This document shows positions 1 through 8,904 of a stretch of DNA of 64,000 nt, piece by piece. Below the pieces are notes generated by a model, which saw only the letters and a list, made by a program, of their open reading frames with translations, had not been told where the DNA came from and searched no databases. Position numbers and translations under genes: made by a program. Every line of letters starts with the position of its first letter. The stretch's first letter is position 1. Source of the stretch: Nocardia cyriacigeorgica GUH-2 (lineage in GTDB: Bacteria; Actinomycetota; Actinomycetes; Mycobacteriales; Mycobacteriaceae). The stretch covers positions 5,704,001-5,768,000 of the forward strand of contig NC_016887.1 of NCBI RefSeq assembly GCF_000284035.1, given 5' to 3'.

Positions 1-2256
1 GAACAGCCGCCCAGCGGGCTCGCGGTGAACGTCGCCGTGGTGCTGATCCTGGTCGGAGCGCTGAGCAAGTCGGCCATCGTCCCGCTGCACTTCTGGTTGC
101 CCGGCGCCATGGCCGCGCCCACGCCGGTCAGCGCGTACCTGCATGCGGCGGCCATGGTGAAGGCCGGTGTGTACCTGGTGGCCCGGCTGGCGCCGGTGTT
201 CGCGACCAACCCGGTCTGGCATCCGATCGTGCTGGTGCTCGGCGGCGCCTCGATGCTGCTGGCCGGGGCGCGGGCGTTGCAGGTCAGCGACCTCAAGCTG
301 GTACTGGCCTTCGGCACCGTCAGCCAGCTCGGCTTCCTCATCCTGATGGTCGGGCTCGGCACGCCCGACGCGGCACTGGCGGGGCTTGCGCTGATCGTGG
401 CGCACGCGCTGTTCAAGGCCTGTTTGTTCATGGTGGTCGGCATCGTCGACCACGGCGCGGGCACCCGTGATCTGCGCGCGCTGACCGGGCTCGGGCGACG
501 CGCACCGGTGCTGTGTGCGGTGGCGGTACTGGCGGCGCTGAGCATGGCGGGCATCCCGTTGATGGTCGGCTTCGTGGCCAAGGAGAGTGCCCTCGACGCG
601 ACCCTGCACGCCGACATCCTCAACGATCCGGCCCGCATCCTGCTGACGGTCGTGGTGACGCTCGGCTCGATGCTGACGGTCGCCTACAGCGCGCGCTTCG
701 TCTGGGGTGCGTTCGGCAACAAGCCCGGCGTCACGGAACCGGATTGGCATCGTCCCGGCGCACTGCTGCTCGGCGCGCCTGCCGTACTGGCAGCCGGCAG
801 CCTGGTCGCGGGCTTGGCCGCCCCTGGCCTGGACGAGCTGATCAGCCCGTACGCGAGCTCGATCCCCGGAGCGCTCGGCTCGCATCTGCTGCTGTGGCAC
901 GGCTTCACCGACGTGCTCGCACTGACCGTCGTGATCGTCGCGGCCGGCCTGGTGATCTTCGCGTTCCGCGGCCGGATCGGCGAATCCCCGCGCCCGCTGC
1001 TGGGCAATGCCGACCGCGCCTACGACGCCACCCTGCGCGGCATGGACAAGCTGTCGCTGCGGATGACGGGCTCGGTGCAGCGCGGTTCGCTGCCGGTCAG
1101 CCAGGCCATCATCCTCGGCACCCTGATCATCCTGCCGTCGGTGGTGCTCGCGCTGGGCACCCGGACCGGCGTGCAGATGCGGCTGTGGGATTCGCCGTTG
1201 CAGCTGGCCATCGGCGCGATCATGGTGGCGATGGCGCTGGGGGCGACGGTATTGCGTAACCGCCTGGCCAGCGTGCTGGTCGTCGGCGTCACCGGGTACG
1301 GCTGCGGTGTCATCTTCGCGCTGCACGGCGCACCCGATCTGGCGCTCACCCAGTTCCTGGTGGAGACGCTGACGCTGGTGGTGTTCGTGCTGGTACTACG
1401 GGCCTTCCCGGCCGAGATCTCCGGTTCGCGCACCGCCGGATTCAATGTCCGGCGCGCGGTGCTCGCGGCCTGTGTGGGCGCCACCGTCACCGTCCTCGGC
1501 GCCTTCGCGGTCGCGGCCCGCAGCGCCGAGCCGATCTGGCACCGCATTCCCGGCGCGGCCTACGAATTCGGCGGCGGCAAGAACGCGGTGAATGTGCTGC
1601 TGGTCGATATCCGCGCCTGGGACACCCTCGGCGAGATCTCGGTCCTGGTCGTGGCGGCCACCGGTGTGGCCTCGCTGGTGTTCCGCAGCCGCCGGTTCGG
1701 CAGCGCGCCGCGGGCTGCGGACGCACCCAACTACCGGCCCGGACTGGTGAGCTGGCTGCCCGCGGGCCGGCTGGTCGACCGGCGGGAACGGTCGATGGTC
1801 ATGCAGATCACCACCCGGTTGGTGTTCCCGACCATGATGGTGCTGTCGGTCTACTTCTTCTTCTCCGGCCACAACGCACCCGGCGGCGGTTTCGCCGGCG
1901 GGCTCACCGCGGGCCTCGCGCTGGTCCTGCGCTACCTGGCCGGCGGGCCGTACGAACTCGGTGAGGCGCTGCCAGTGGAGGCCGGGCATCTGCTGGGCGC
2001 CGGGCTGGCGCTGGCCGCGGGCACCGCCACCACCTCGCTGATCTTCGGCGCACCGCCGCTGTCGTCGGCGATTCTGGAGGTGACGCTGCCGCTGCTCGGC
2101 CACGTCAAGCTGGTGACCTCGCTGTTCTTCGACCTGGGTGTGTATCTGATCGTCGTCGGGCTGGTGCTCGACGTGCTGCGCAGCCTCGGTGCGCGGCTGG
2201 ACCGCGAACTGGCCGAGACGCCGGAACCGGCCGAAGTCCGGGAGGCGGTCAAATGA
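1..2256 (+). CDS. mrpA: Mrp-type Na+(K+)/H+ antiporter subunit A fused to subunit B (5' partial)
   Basis: Large subunit of the membrane Mrp/Mnh cation/proton antiporter. The frame is open from base 1, so the N-terminal part lies outside the window; 751 residues remain, while actinobacterial homologues usually exceed 900. The visible part starts inside the NuoL/ND5-like proton channel ('KSAIVPLHFWLPGAM'), continues through a DUF4040-type segment near residue 450 ('LVETLTLVVFVLVLR'), and ends in an MnhB-type domain near residue 620 ('FFSGHNAPGGGFAGG'). No separate mrpB follows, so A and B are fused, as is common in this phylum. The stop codon overlaps mrpC by four bases. The complex probably serves pH and sodium homeostasis. 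Confidence 0.93.
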   Translation, partial: EQPPSGLAVNVAVVLILVGALSKSAIVPLHFWLPGAMAAPTPVSAYLHAAAMVKAGVYLVARLAPVFATNPVWHPIVLVLGGASMLLAGARALQVSDLKLVLAFGTVSQLGFLILMVGLGTPDAALAGLALIVAHALFKACLFMVVGIVDHGAGTRDLRALTGLGRRAPVLCAVAVLAALSMAGIPLMVGFVAKESALDATLHADILNDPARILLTVVVTLGSMLTVAYSARFVWGAFGNKPGVTEPDWHRPGALLLGAPAVLAAGSLVAGLAAPGLDELISPYASSIPGALGSHLLLWHGFTDVLALTVVIVAAGLVIFAFRGRIGESPRPLLGNADRAYDATLRGMDKLSLRMTGSVQRGSLPVSQAIILGTLIILPSVVLALGTRTGVQMRLWDSPLQLAIGAIMVAMALGATVLRNRLASVLVVGVTGYGCGVIFALHGAPDLALTQFLVETLTLVVFVLVLRAFPAEISGSRTAGFNVRRAVLAACVGATVTVLGAFAVAARSAEPIWHRIPGAAYEFGGGKNAVNVLLVDIRAWDTLGEISVLVVAATGVASLVFRSRRFGSAPRAADAPNYRPGLVSWLPAGRLVDRRERSMVMQITTRLVFPTMMVLSVYFFFSGHNAPGGGFAGGLTAGLALVLRYLAGGPYELGEALPVEAGHLLGAGLALAAGTATTSLIFGAPPLSSAILEVTLPLLGHVKLVTSLFFDLGVYLIVVGLVLDVLRSLGARLDRELAETPEPAEVREAVK

Positions 2257-2636
2257 GCGTGAACATGACCCTGATGATCGTCATCGGCGTGCTGGTGGCG
2301 TGTGGGGTGTATCTGATCCTCGAGCGGGCGGTGTCGAAGATGCTGCTCGGCATGATCCTGTTCGGCAATGCGGTGAATCTGCTGGTGCTCACCATGGCCG
2401 GCGGTGACGGCAAGCCGCCGATCAGCGGCGCCACCGACGACGCCCATCAGGAAATGGCCGACCCACTCGCCCAGGCCATGGTGCTCACCGCCATCGTCAT
2501 CACCATGGGCCTGGCCGCGTTCGTACTCGCCCTCGCCTACCGGTCCTTCACCCTGACCACCACCGATGACGTCGAGAACGACCCGGAGGACGTCGGGATC
2601 GCGGCCACCCGCGAGCAGGAGGATCCCGAGGAATGA
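2253..2636 (+). CDS. mrpC: Mrp antiporter subunit C (NuoK-like)
   Basis: A 127-residue membrane protein of the NuoK/MnhC family, one of the small core subunits of the Mrp cation/proton antiporter. Three hydrophobic segments are visible, including 'MLLGMILFGNAVNLLVLTM', followed by 'DPLAQAMVLTAIVITMG', which is typical of the family. The C-terminal tail is acidic. The start overlaps the end of mrpA (ATGA) and the stop overlaps mrpD, so translation is probably coupled. Length is normal for the family. Confidence 0.93.
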   Translation: MSVNMTLMIVIGVLVACGVYLILERAVSKMLLGMILFGNAVNLLVLTMAGGDGKPPISGATDDAHQEMADPLAQAMVLTAIVITMGLAAFVLALAYRSFTLTTTDDVENDPEDVGIAATREQEDPEE

Positions 2637-4228
2637 GTCTGTCCCCCGACCTGCTGCCGGTGCTGACACCGCTGCCGGTGCTGATCCCGATGCTCGCGGC
2701 CGCGACCACCCTCGTGTTCGGCCGTCGTCCGCGCACCCAGCGCATGGTGGCGCTGATCTCGCTGTCCGCGGCTGTCGTCGTCTGCGCGGCGCTGCTGTTC
2801 CTGGCCGACCGCGACGGCACCACCGCCATCCAGGTCGGCGCCTGGGAGACCCCGATCGGCATCACCCTGGTGGTGGACCGGCTGGCCGCCACCATGGAGC
2901 TGGTGTCGTCGATCGTGTTGCTCGCCGTCGCCGTCTACGGTGCCGGCCAGAACATCCGCGACGCCGATTCCCAGCAGCCCACCTCGATCTTCTGGCCGAC
3001 CTATCTGGTGCTGAGCGCGGGCGTGTCGATGACGTTCCTCGCCGGCGACCTGTTCAACCTGTTCGTCGGTTTCGAGATCCTGCTGGTCGCCTCGTTCGTG
3101 CTGCTCACCCTGGGCGCCACCGAGGAACGCATTCGCGCGGGCGTGTCGTATGTGATGGTGTCGATGCTGTCGTCGCTAATCTTCCTGACCGGCATCGCGC
3201 TGGCCTACGGCGCCACCGGCACGTTGAACATGGCCCAGCTGGCGCTGCGAATGGACGAGGTGCCGGACGGTATTCGCAACGCGGTGTACGCGGTGCTGCT
3301 GGTGGCCTTCGGCATCAAGGCGGCGGTGTTCCCGCTGTCGAGCTGGTTGCCCGACTCCTATCCGACCGCGCCCGCACCGGTGACCGCGGTCTTCGCCGGC
3401 CTGCTCACCAAGGTCGGTGTGTACTCGATCATCCGCACATACACGTTGATCTTCCCGGATGGCGGCTTCGACAATGTGCTGCTGATCGCGGGACTGCTGA
3501 CCATGCTCGTCGGCATCCTCGGTGCGATCGCGCAGAGCGATATCCGGCGATTGTTGTCGTTCACCCTGGTCAGCCATATCGGTTACATGGTGTTCGGCGT
3601 CGGGCTGGCCAGCCGGATGGGGTTGTCGGGCGCGGTCTACTACATCGCCCACCACATTCTGGTGCAGACGGCCTTGTTCCTGGTGGTCGGCCTGATCGAA
3701 CGCCAAGCCGGCTCGGCGTCGCTGCGCAGGCTCGGCGGGCTGGCCGCGGCGAGTCCGCTGCTGGCCATCCTGTTCCTGGTGCCCGCGCTGAATCTGGGTG
3801 GTATCCCGCCGTTCTCCGGGTTCGTCGGCAAGGTGGCCCTGCTCCAGGCGGGCGCGCAGAACGGCAGTGTGCTGGCCTGGACGCTGGTCGCCGGCTCCGT
3901 GGTCACCAGTCTGCTCACCCTGTACGTGGTGGCGCGGGTGTGGAGCAAGGCGTTCTGGCGGCCGCGCGCGGAGGCCTCGGAGGGGCATCTGGCCGCCGCG
4001 ACGCTGCCGACCCTGGTGGAGGATTCCACCGACATGCTCTACGACGAGCGCGCCGATCCGGGCCGGATGCCTGCCCTGATGGTGACCTCGACGGCCGCCT
4101 TGGTCGGGGTTGGACTCGCGCTCACGGTCTGGGCCGGGCCGATCCTCAATATCGCCGACCGGGCCGCCGATGACCTACGCGACCGCGGCGTCTACATCAC
4201 CGCCGTGCTCGGATCGGAGCCGCGATGA
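2633..4228 (+). CDS. mrpD: Mrp antiporter subunit D (NuoN/ND4-like)
   Basis: A 531-residue polytopic protein of the proton-conducting NuoN/ND4/MnhD family. Family sequence is seen at 'MTFLAGDLFNLFVGFEILL', at 'KAAVFPLSSWLPDSYPTAP' with the conserved Lys and Pro residues of the half-channel, and at 'GGIPPFSGFVGKVALL'. It works with subunit A in ion exchange across the cytoplasmic membrane. The gene overlaps mrpC and mrpE by four bases at each end. The last ~60 residues are less conserved and carry an acidic stretch. Confidence 0.94.
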   Translation: MSLSPDLLPVLTPLPVLIPMLAAATTLVFGRRPRTQRMVALISLSAAVVVCAALLFLADRDGTTAIQVGAWETPIGITLVVDRLAATMELVSSIVLLAVAVYGAGQNIRDADSQQPTSIFWPTYLVLSAGVSMTFLAGDLFNLFVGFEILLVASFVLLTLGATEERIRAGVSYVMVSMLSSLIFLTGIALAYGATGTLNMAQLALRMDEVPDGIRNAVYAVLLVAFGIKAAVFPLSSWLPDSYPTAPAPVTAVFAGLLTKVGVYSIIRTYTLIFPDGGFDNVLLIAGLLTMLVGILGAIAQSDIRRLLSFTLVSHIGYMVFGVGLASRMGLSGAVYYIAHHILVQTALFLVVGLIERQAGSASLRRLGGLAAASPLLAILFLVPALNLGGIPPFSGFVGKVALLQAGAQNGSVLAWTLVAGSVVTSLLTLYVVARVWSKAFWRPRAEASEGHLAAATLPTLVEDSTDMLYDERADPGRMPALMVTSTAALVGVGLALTVWAGPILNIADRAADDLRDRGVYITAVLGSEPR

Positions 4229-4755
4229 CCCGGGAAACCGTGATCCGGATCGCCGTGCTGTGCTGGCTGGCCGCGGTGTGGGTGGCGCTGTGGGGCCGGC
4301 TCAGCGTGGCCAATGTGCTGGCCGGGCTGGTGGTCGGCGCGCTGATCATGGTGACGTTGCCGCTGCCGCGGGTCCCGGTCACCGGCTGGGTCCGCCCGGT
4401 GCCGCTGCTCCAACTGGTCGCTGTGAGCATCTACTACGCGCTCGAATCGAGCATGCAGGTGGCCTGGTTCGCGGTCCGGCCCGCGCCGCCGCCGATCTCG
4501 GGCGTGCTGCGGGTGTACTTCAGCTTCAAATCGGATCTGGTGCTGGTGTTGTGCACCAATCTGCTCAATCTCATTCCCGGCACCATGGTGCTGGAACTCG
4601 ATCGTGAACGATGCGTGGTGTACGTGCACGTCATGGATGTGGGCAGCGATAAGGCGGTGGACAAGTTCTACCGCACCACCCGGCGGCTGGAACGGCTGCT
4701 GATCGCGAGCTTCCAGCGGCCGGCGGCACGTGCGGTACCGGAGGTGAGCGCATGA
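4225..4755 (+). CDS. mrpE: Mrp antiporter subunit E
   Basis: A 176-residue MnhE family protein with two or three N-terminal membrane segments and a cytoplasmic C-terminal half. The stretch 'NLLNLIPGTMVLELD' is the recognisable family signature. Subunit E is needed for assembly or stability of the Mrp complex in characterised systems. It overlaps mrpD and mrpF by four bases, continuing the coupled arrangement. The C-terminal ~20 residues, rich in Arg and Ala, are not informative. Confidence 0.92.
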   Translation: MTRETVIRIAVLCWLAAVWVALWGRLSVANVLAGLVVGALIMVTLPLPRVPVTGWVRPVPLLQLVAVSIYYALESSMQVAWFAVRPAPPPISGVLRVYFSFKSDLVLVLCTNLLNLIPGTMVLELDRERCVVYVHVMDVGSDKAVDKFYRTTRRLERLLIASFQRPAARAVPEVSA

Positions 4756-5012
4756 TCGTCGTCGCCGTGACGGCCGGCATCCTGTTGGTGGCGGCCGCGG
4801 TGATCACCGCCTACCGCACCCTGGCCGGGCCGAGCACGCTGGACCGGGTGGTGGGCATCGATTCGCTGGTGGCGATGGCCATCTGCGGGCTCGCGGTATG
4901 GGCCGCCTACAGCCGCGACACCACCGTGGTGCCCGCCATCGTGGCACTGGCGCTGGTCGGGTTCCTCGGCTCGGCCGCCGTTTCCCGATTCCGAGTGCGG
5001 GACGACCGATGA
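4752..5012 (+). CDS. mrpF: Mrp antiporter subunit F
   Basis: An 86-residue MnhF family protein with three predicted membrane segments. The conserved 'TYRTLAGPSTLDRVVGID'-like region (here beginning AYRTLAGPS) marks the family. The length matches known MrpF proteins. Four-base overlaps with mrpE and mrpG place it firmly in the operon. It is a structural subunit of the antiporter. Confidence 0.93.
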   Translation: MIVVAVTAGILLVAAAVITAYRTLAGPSTLDRVVGIDSLVAMAICGLAVWAAYSRDTTVVPAIVALALVGFLGSAAVSRFRVRDDR

Positions 5013-5359
5013 TCACCATCCTGGACTGGATCTCCGGCATCCTGATCGTGCTCGGCGCGTTCCTCGCCTTCACCGCGGCCATCGGCATCGTCCGCTTCCC
5101 GGACACCCTGATGCGCATGCACGCGGCCACCAAACCGCAGGTCATCGGCCTGAACCTGGTGCTCGCGGGCACCATCATCCGGGTCTATGACAGCCCCGAC
5201 GCCTGGATGCTGGTGCTGGTGGGCCTGTTCACCCTGCTCACCGCCCCGGTCATCGCGCACCTCATCGGGCGCACGGCGTACCGCGAACAGCGGCATCGGG
5301 ATGGACTGCTCGCCGTGAACGAGCTGGGCAACGAACTCGACCAGCGGCCCGGGAACTGA
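5009..5359 (+). CDS. mrpG: Mrp antiporter subunit G
   Basis: Last subunit of the Mrp antiporter, 116 residues, MnhG family. The start is the ATG that overlaps the mrpF stop (ATGA); a longer in-frame reading from 4898 would lie within mrpF and is not credible. The conserved 'GIVRFPDTLMRMHAATKP' region is present, followed by two hydrophobic helices and a charged tail. No further mrp-like gene follows, so the operon ends here; 109 bases separate it from the convergent PAP2 gene, with no clear terminator seen. Confidence 0.93.
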   Translation: MITILDWISGILIVLGAFLAFTAAIGIVRFPDTLMRMHAATKPQVIGLNLVLAGTIIRVYDSPDAWMLVLVGLFTLLTAPVIAHLIGRTAYREQRHRDGLLAVNELGNELDQRPGN

Positions 5360-5468
5360 GCCGACTACCCGGTGCTCGCCGTGCTTTCTGCGCCATCGGC
5401 AGTTGCCGGATCAACCGGACCACCCCACGGCACCGCAGCACGACAACGCCGGAGCGGAAGCGCGCGGG

Positions 5469-6845
5469 CTACTCGGCCGACGCGGTGACAGCCTCCGGTT
5501 CCTCGGCCCGCACCTTCTGCCTGCGCGCGAACCAGGTCCCGTGGAACGCCGCCGCCACGGCCGCCAACAGCGCCATCACAATGGTTCCGGCGAGCACCGG
5601 GTACTCGGCCATCGGCACCGCCAGGTAGCGGTAGGAGATCAGCAGCGCGGCCAGTACCAGCGCGCCCCCGGCGACCAGGCGGATCCGGAACCAGCCCCAG
5701 CCGCGTTCTGGTTCACGCAGCGCCGACTCCACCGTCAGGCACAGCACCGCGCCCGCCACCAGGTCGACGCCGTAGTGGTAGCCGAAGCCGAGCGTCGCGG
5801 CCAGCGTGCACAGCAGCCAGAACATGCCGCCCCAGCGCAGCCAGCGCGGCGCCAGGCTGCCATCGGCGGCGCGGCGGGTGTGCAGGAACACCGCCAGCGC
5901 CCACGCGGTGTGCATGGACGGCATGCAGTTGCGCGGGGTCACCGAGTCGAAATCCAGCGCCGACGGGTTACGGTCGATCGGCGGCACCACCTGCGGCCAA
6001 TAGTTGCCCAGCTGGAATCCCGCGCCGTCGGCCCCGAAGGCGAACATCGGCCCGACCACCGGGAACAGCACGTAGACCAGCGGCCCGACCAGGCCCAGCA
6101 CCAGGAACGTCCGCACGAGGTAGTGGCTCGGCCACCGCCCCGTCGAAACCACTCCGCGCAGCTGCCACACCGCCACCACGATCGCCGCGGCGGGCAGTTC
6201 GATGTACACCCAGTGCAGCACCGCCTCCACCGACGGCCCGAGGGTCTCCAGCACCCGACCCATCACCCAGGACGGGTCGCCGAGCGCATGGTCGGCCAGC
6301 ATCACGTATTCGTCGAGCACCTGCGGCTGGGTGAGGATCGTGACGTGCAGCCACACGTCACCCACCTTGGTGGCCAGGATCAGCAGCGCGCCGAGCGCCG
6401 CCGCGTGCAGGGCATTGCGCCGTTCGACGCCGTCCCAGCGCACCAGTGCCAGCACCGCGATCGCGGTCAGCACGATCACCGGGCCGTTGCCCACCGTGAA
6501 CGGGTCCCCCGCCAGCATCCGCGCGCCCGCACAGACGACGTCGATCCCGACCGCGGCGCCCAGCGCGATGATCCGCCGCCGCGCCGGCAGCCCGACCAGC
6601 GCCAGCACCAGGCCTGCCCACGGCACCGTCATCGACTTCGGCGTGCCCGCGTAATCACGCCAGAGACTCTCCAGCGGGCCTTCGAACCCCTGAACCGACG
6701 CCACGACCTGGAGGGCGATCAACAAGGCGGGCACGGCGGCGATGGCGGCGCCGAGAGCGAGGACCCGAATCCGGGTACGCGGCAGGGACAATCGGGCCGC
6801 GGCACCAACTCTGGAGTTCGGGTCTTCGACTAACACATCGACCAT
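5469..6845 (-). CDS. PAP2 superfamily membrane phosphatase/phosphotransferase
   Basis: A 458-residue membrane protein. The C-terminal half carries the PAP2 signature: 'PSMHTAWA' (conserved Ser and His of motif 2) and 'GYHYGVDLVAGAVL' (motif 3 His and Asp). The family hydrolyses or transfers phosphate in lipid phosphates or polyprenyl phosphates, and close actinobacterial relatives are often annotated inositol-phosphotransferase-like (Aur1/Ipt1). The N-terminal half has several hydrophobic helices of unclear role. The gene stands alone, convergent with the mrp operon. No good ribosome binding site precedes the ATG at 6845. Substrate cannot be told from sequence. Confidence 0.82.
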   Translation of the reverse strand: MVDVLVEDPNSRVGAAARLSLPRTRIRVLALGAAIAAVPALLIALQVVASVQGFEGPLESLWRDYAGTPKSMTVPWAGLVLALVGLPARRRIIALGAAVGIDVVCAGARMLAGDPFTVGNGPVIVLTAIAVLALVRWDGVERRNALHAAALGALLILATKVGDVWLHVTILTQPQVLDEYVMLADHALGDPSWVMGRVLETLGPSVEAVLHWVYIELPAAAIVVAVWQLRGVVSTGRWPSHYLVRTFLVLGLVGPLVYVLFPVVGPMFAFGADGAGFQLGNYWPQVVPPIDRNPSALDFDSVTPRNCMPSMHTAWALAVFLHTRRAADGSLAPRWLRWGGMFWLLCTLAATLGFGYHYGVDLVAGAVLCLTVESALREPERGWGWFRIRLVAGGALVLAALLISYRYLAVPMAEYPVLAGTIVMALLAAVAAAFHGTWFARRQKVRAEEPEAVTASAE

Positions 6846-6910
6846 GTTAAACGGCAGGTGAACGTCATCCCCCTGGCCGAGGGAACGTCAGGCGACCACG
6901 ACCGCCGCGA

Positions 6911-8056
6911 TCACTGATCCAGCTCCTTGACCAGCGCGTCCACTACCGCGACGAGATCGCCCTGCGCGGCCGCCGCCACCTTGCGCTGACGCTGGTAGGA
7001 GGCACCGCGGGCCGGGATCTCGGCCACCGAGGCGAGTTCGTCGCAGCAGCCGAGCAGCTTGGCCGTCGGCTCCAACCGGTTCAATAGCTCATCGAGATCA
7101 TCTGTGACGAGTCGCTCATTACTGTCGGAATCGACGATGACGATCGCGTCGAGCCCGTACCGTGCGGCCCTCCACTTGTTCTCCTGCACATGCCAGGGCG
7201 GCAGTGTGGGCAGCTGTTCGCCGGTTTCCACCCGCCGGTCCAGGTCGACGATGAGGCAGTGGATGAAGGCCGCCATCGCGGCCAGCTCGGCGCGGGTGGA
7301 GATGCCGTCGCAGACGCGCACCTCGATGGTGCCCCATTTCGGGGCGGGCCGGATGTCCCAGTGCATCCCGCCGAGTTGTTCGAACACACCGGTTTTGAAC
7401 TGGTCGTGCACGAAATACTCGAACTGGGTCCAGTTCTCGAACTGGAACGGCAGCCCGGCGGTGGGCAGCTGCTGGAACATGAGCGCGCGGTTGCTGGCGT
7501 ACCCGGTATCGGATCCCGACCACATCGGCGAGGACGCCGACAGCGCGAGCAGATGCGGATACGACAGCAGCAGCGAGTTCAGGATCGGAAAGACCTTGTC
7601 CTGGTGCGACACTCCGACGTGCACGTGCACGCCCCAGATCAGCATCTGCCTGCCCCACCACTGGGTGCGTTCGATCAGCTCGTCGTAATGCGGTGAGCGG
7701 GTGAGCTGCTGGGCCGACCACTGCGCGAACGGATGGGTGCCCGCGCAGAACAGGTCGACGCCGAGCGGATCGGCGGCGCGGCGCACGGTGTCCATGGTGG
7801 CGCTCAGATCGTCCATCGCCTCGCCGACGCTGTTGTGCACGCCGGTGACGATCTCGACGGTGTTGCGCAGCAGTTCCTTGGTGACCTGCGGGGTGCCGTC
7901 GTGGGCCCGCAGGTCACCGACCGAATCGAAGACCGCCGCAGCGGTATTGGACAGATCGCGGGTCACCTTGTCGACGAGGGCGATCTCCCATTCGACGCCG
8001 ATGGTCGGGCGGGGCGAACCGTGGAAGACAACCCTCTCGATCCCAGCCCCACCCAT
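6911..8056 (-). CDS. YbdK-like carboxylate-amine ligase (glutamate-cysteine ligase type 2 family)
   Basis: A 381-residue protein of the GCS2/YbdK ATP-dependent carboxylate-amine ligase family. The opening 'TIGVEWEIALVD' supplies the conserved metal-binding Glu residues, and 'HVHVGVSHQDK' and 'WDIRPAPKWGTIEVRVCD' are family blocks. E. coli YbdK has only weak glutamate-cysteine ligase activity, so the true substrate is uncertain; actinobacteria use mycothiol, so glutathione synthesis is not implied. An AGGAG sits nine bases before the ATG. The gene follows sodC by 12 bases on the same strand and matches Rv0433 in position, suggesting co-transcription with sodC. Confidence 0.85.
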   Translation of the reverse strand: MGGAGIERVVFHGSPRPTIGVEWEIALVDKVTRDLSNTAAAVFDSVGDLRAHDGTPQVTKELLRNTVEIVTGVHNSVGEAMDDLSATMDTVRRAADPLGVDLFCAGTHPFAQWSAQQLTRSPHYDELIERTQWWGRQMLIWGVHVHVGVSHQDKVFPILNSLLLSYPHLLALSASSPMWSGSDTGYASNRALMFQQLPTAGLPFQFENWTQFEYFVHDQFKTGVFEQLGGMHWDIRPAPKWGTIEVRVCDGISTRAELAAMAAFIHCLIVDLDRRVETGEQLPTLPPWHVQENKWRAARYGLDAIVIVDSDSNERLVTDDLDELLNRLEPTAKLLGCCDELASVAEIPARGASYQRQRKVAAAAQGDLVAVVDALVKELDQ

Positions 8057-8068
8057 GCCGGCACGCTC

Positions 8069-8782
8069 CTACTGGATGACGCCGCAGGCGACGCGGCCAC
8101 CCGCGTCACCGGTCGCCAGGGTGGACTCGTCCGGACCCGAACCACCCGGATGGTTGTAGCGGCTGGGGATATTGCCGAAGTTGTCGGCGTCGGCGTGGAT
8201 GATCAGCGCCTTGCCGCGGATGTCGGACATGCTCACCTTGTCGGTGGTGGTGACCAGGGTGGCATTGCCGTCGGCGCGCACCTGCAGCGAGGTCAGGTCA
8301 CCGCTGGCCGGATGCGCGTTGGCCGGGCCGACCTGGAGGTGGCCGCCCGCGGAGAGGAAGTCGCCCGCCGAACCACCGGTGGGGGCCACCGAATTGGGCT
8401 CGCACTTGCCGACCTGGTGGATGTGCAGGCCGTGGAAGCCCGGGCGCAGACCGTGCGCCTCGATGCTGATCTTCAGGAAGCTGCCGGCTTCGGTGATGTC
8501 GGCGGTGCCGACGGTGGTACCCGCGGCGTCCTTCAACTCGACCTTGGTGCCGCTGGCGGCCGGGGTCTCACCGTGCCCACCGGTGCCGGTGCTGCCGTGG
8601 CCGCCACCGTGACCGGTCTCGGCGCCGGCCGGGGCGGGCGAGGAGGTCCACACCGGCGGAGTCGTTCCCTGGACGTCGCTCGACTCCTGGCTGTTCGTGC
8701 AGGCGGTGAGGCCGAAAGCGGCGATCGCCAGCACCGGGGTCACGATCCGCCAGGACGGGCGACGAGTTGTGGACGGTGCCAT
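8069..8782 (-). CDS. sodC: Cu(/Zn) superoxide dismutase, lipoprotein
   Basis: Extracytoplasmic superoxide dismutase of 237 residues. A signal sequence ends in a lipobox (LTAC, Cys28), so it should be a lipoprotein, followed by a Ser/Gly/His-rich linker. Copper ligands are visible in 'HGLHIHQVGKCEP', 'GGHLQVG' and 'ALIIHADADNFG'; the C-terminal 'GGRVACGVIQ' completes the fold. The zinc loop reads 'NAHPASGDL' where zinc-containing enzymes have a His three residues before the Asp, so one zinc ligand appears absent, as reported for the M. tuberculosis enzyme. A strong AAGGAG lies eight bases upstream of the ATG. It corresponds to Rv0432 in position. Confidence 0.93.
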   Translation of the reverse strand: MAPSTTRRPSWRIVTPVLAIAAFGLTACTNSQESSDVQGTTPPVWTSSPAPAGAETGHGGGHGSTGTGGHGETPAASGTKVELKDAAGTTVGTADITEAGSFLKISIEAHGLRPGFHGLHIHQVGKCEPNSVAPTGGSAGDFLSAGGHLQVGPANAHPASGDLTSLQVRADGNATLVTTTDKVSMSDIRGKALIIHADADNFGNIPSRYNHPGGSGPDESTLATGDAGGRVACGVIQ

Positions 8783-8793
8783 CGGGGAACTCC

Positions 8794-8820
8794 TTTACGA
8801 GTACCGAGTTTACGAGTAAA
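8794..8820 (-). promoter_or_regulatory. Tandem 10-bp direct repeat upstream of sodC (possible operator)
   Basis: Two exact copies of TTTACGAGTA lie at 8794-8803 and 8809-8818, with a 15-base period. The second copy extends to TTTACGAGTAAA, a near-perfect dyad. The first copy abuts the sodC ribosome binding site. The position suits a repressor or activator site controlling sodC. No regulator is identified, and chance is possible. Confidence 0.35.
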
Positions 8821-8904
8821 GCTGGGTGGACACGTTGTTTTACCGGTCAAGATGATGCCACGCCCGCCGTGTCGCTCGATCCTCGGGCCGTGTCGGGCGC
8901 TCGA

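Noticed and set aside
5403..6833. Plus-strand 476-codon open frame opposite the PAP2 gene
   Set aside because: Gln/Arg/His-rich shadow of the minus-strand gene, which has intact PAP2 motifs.
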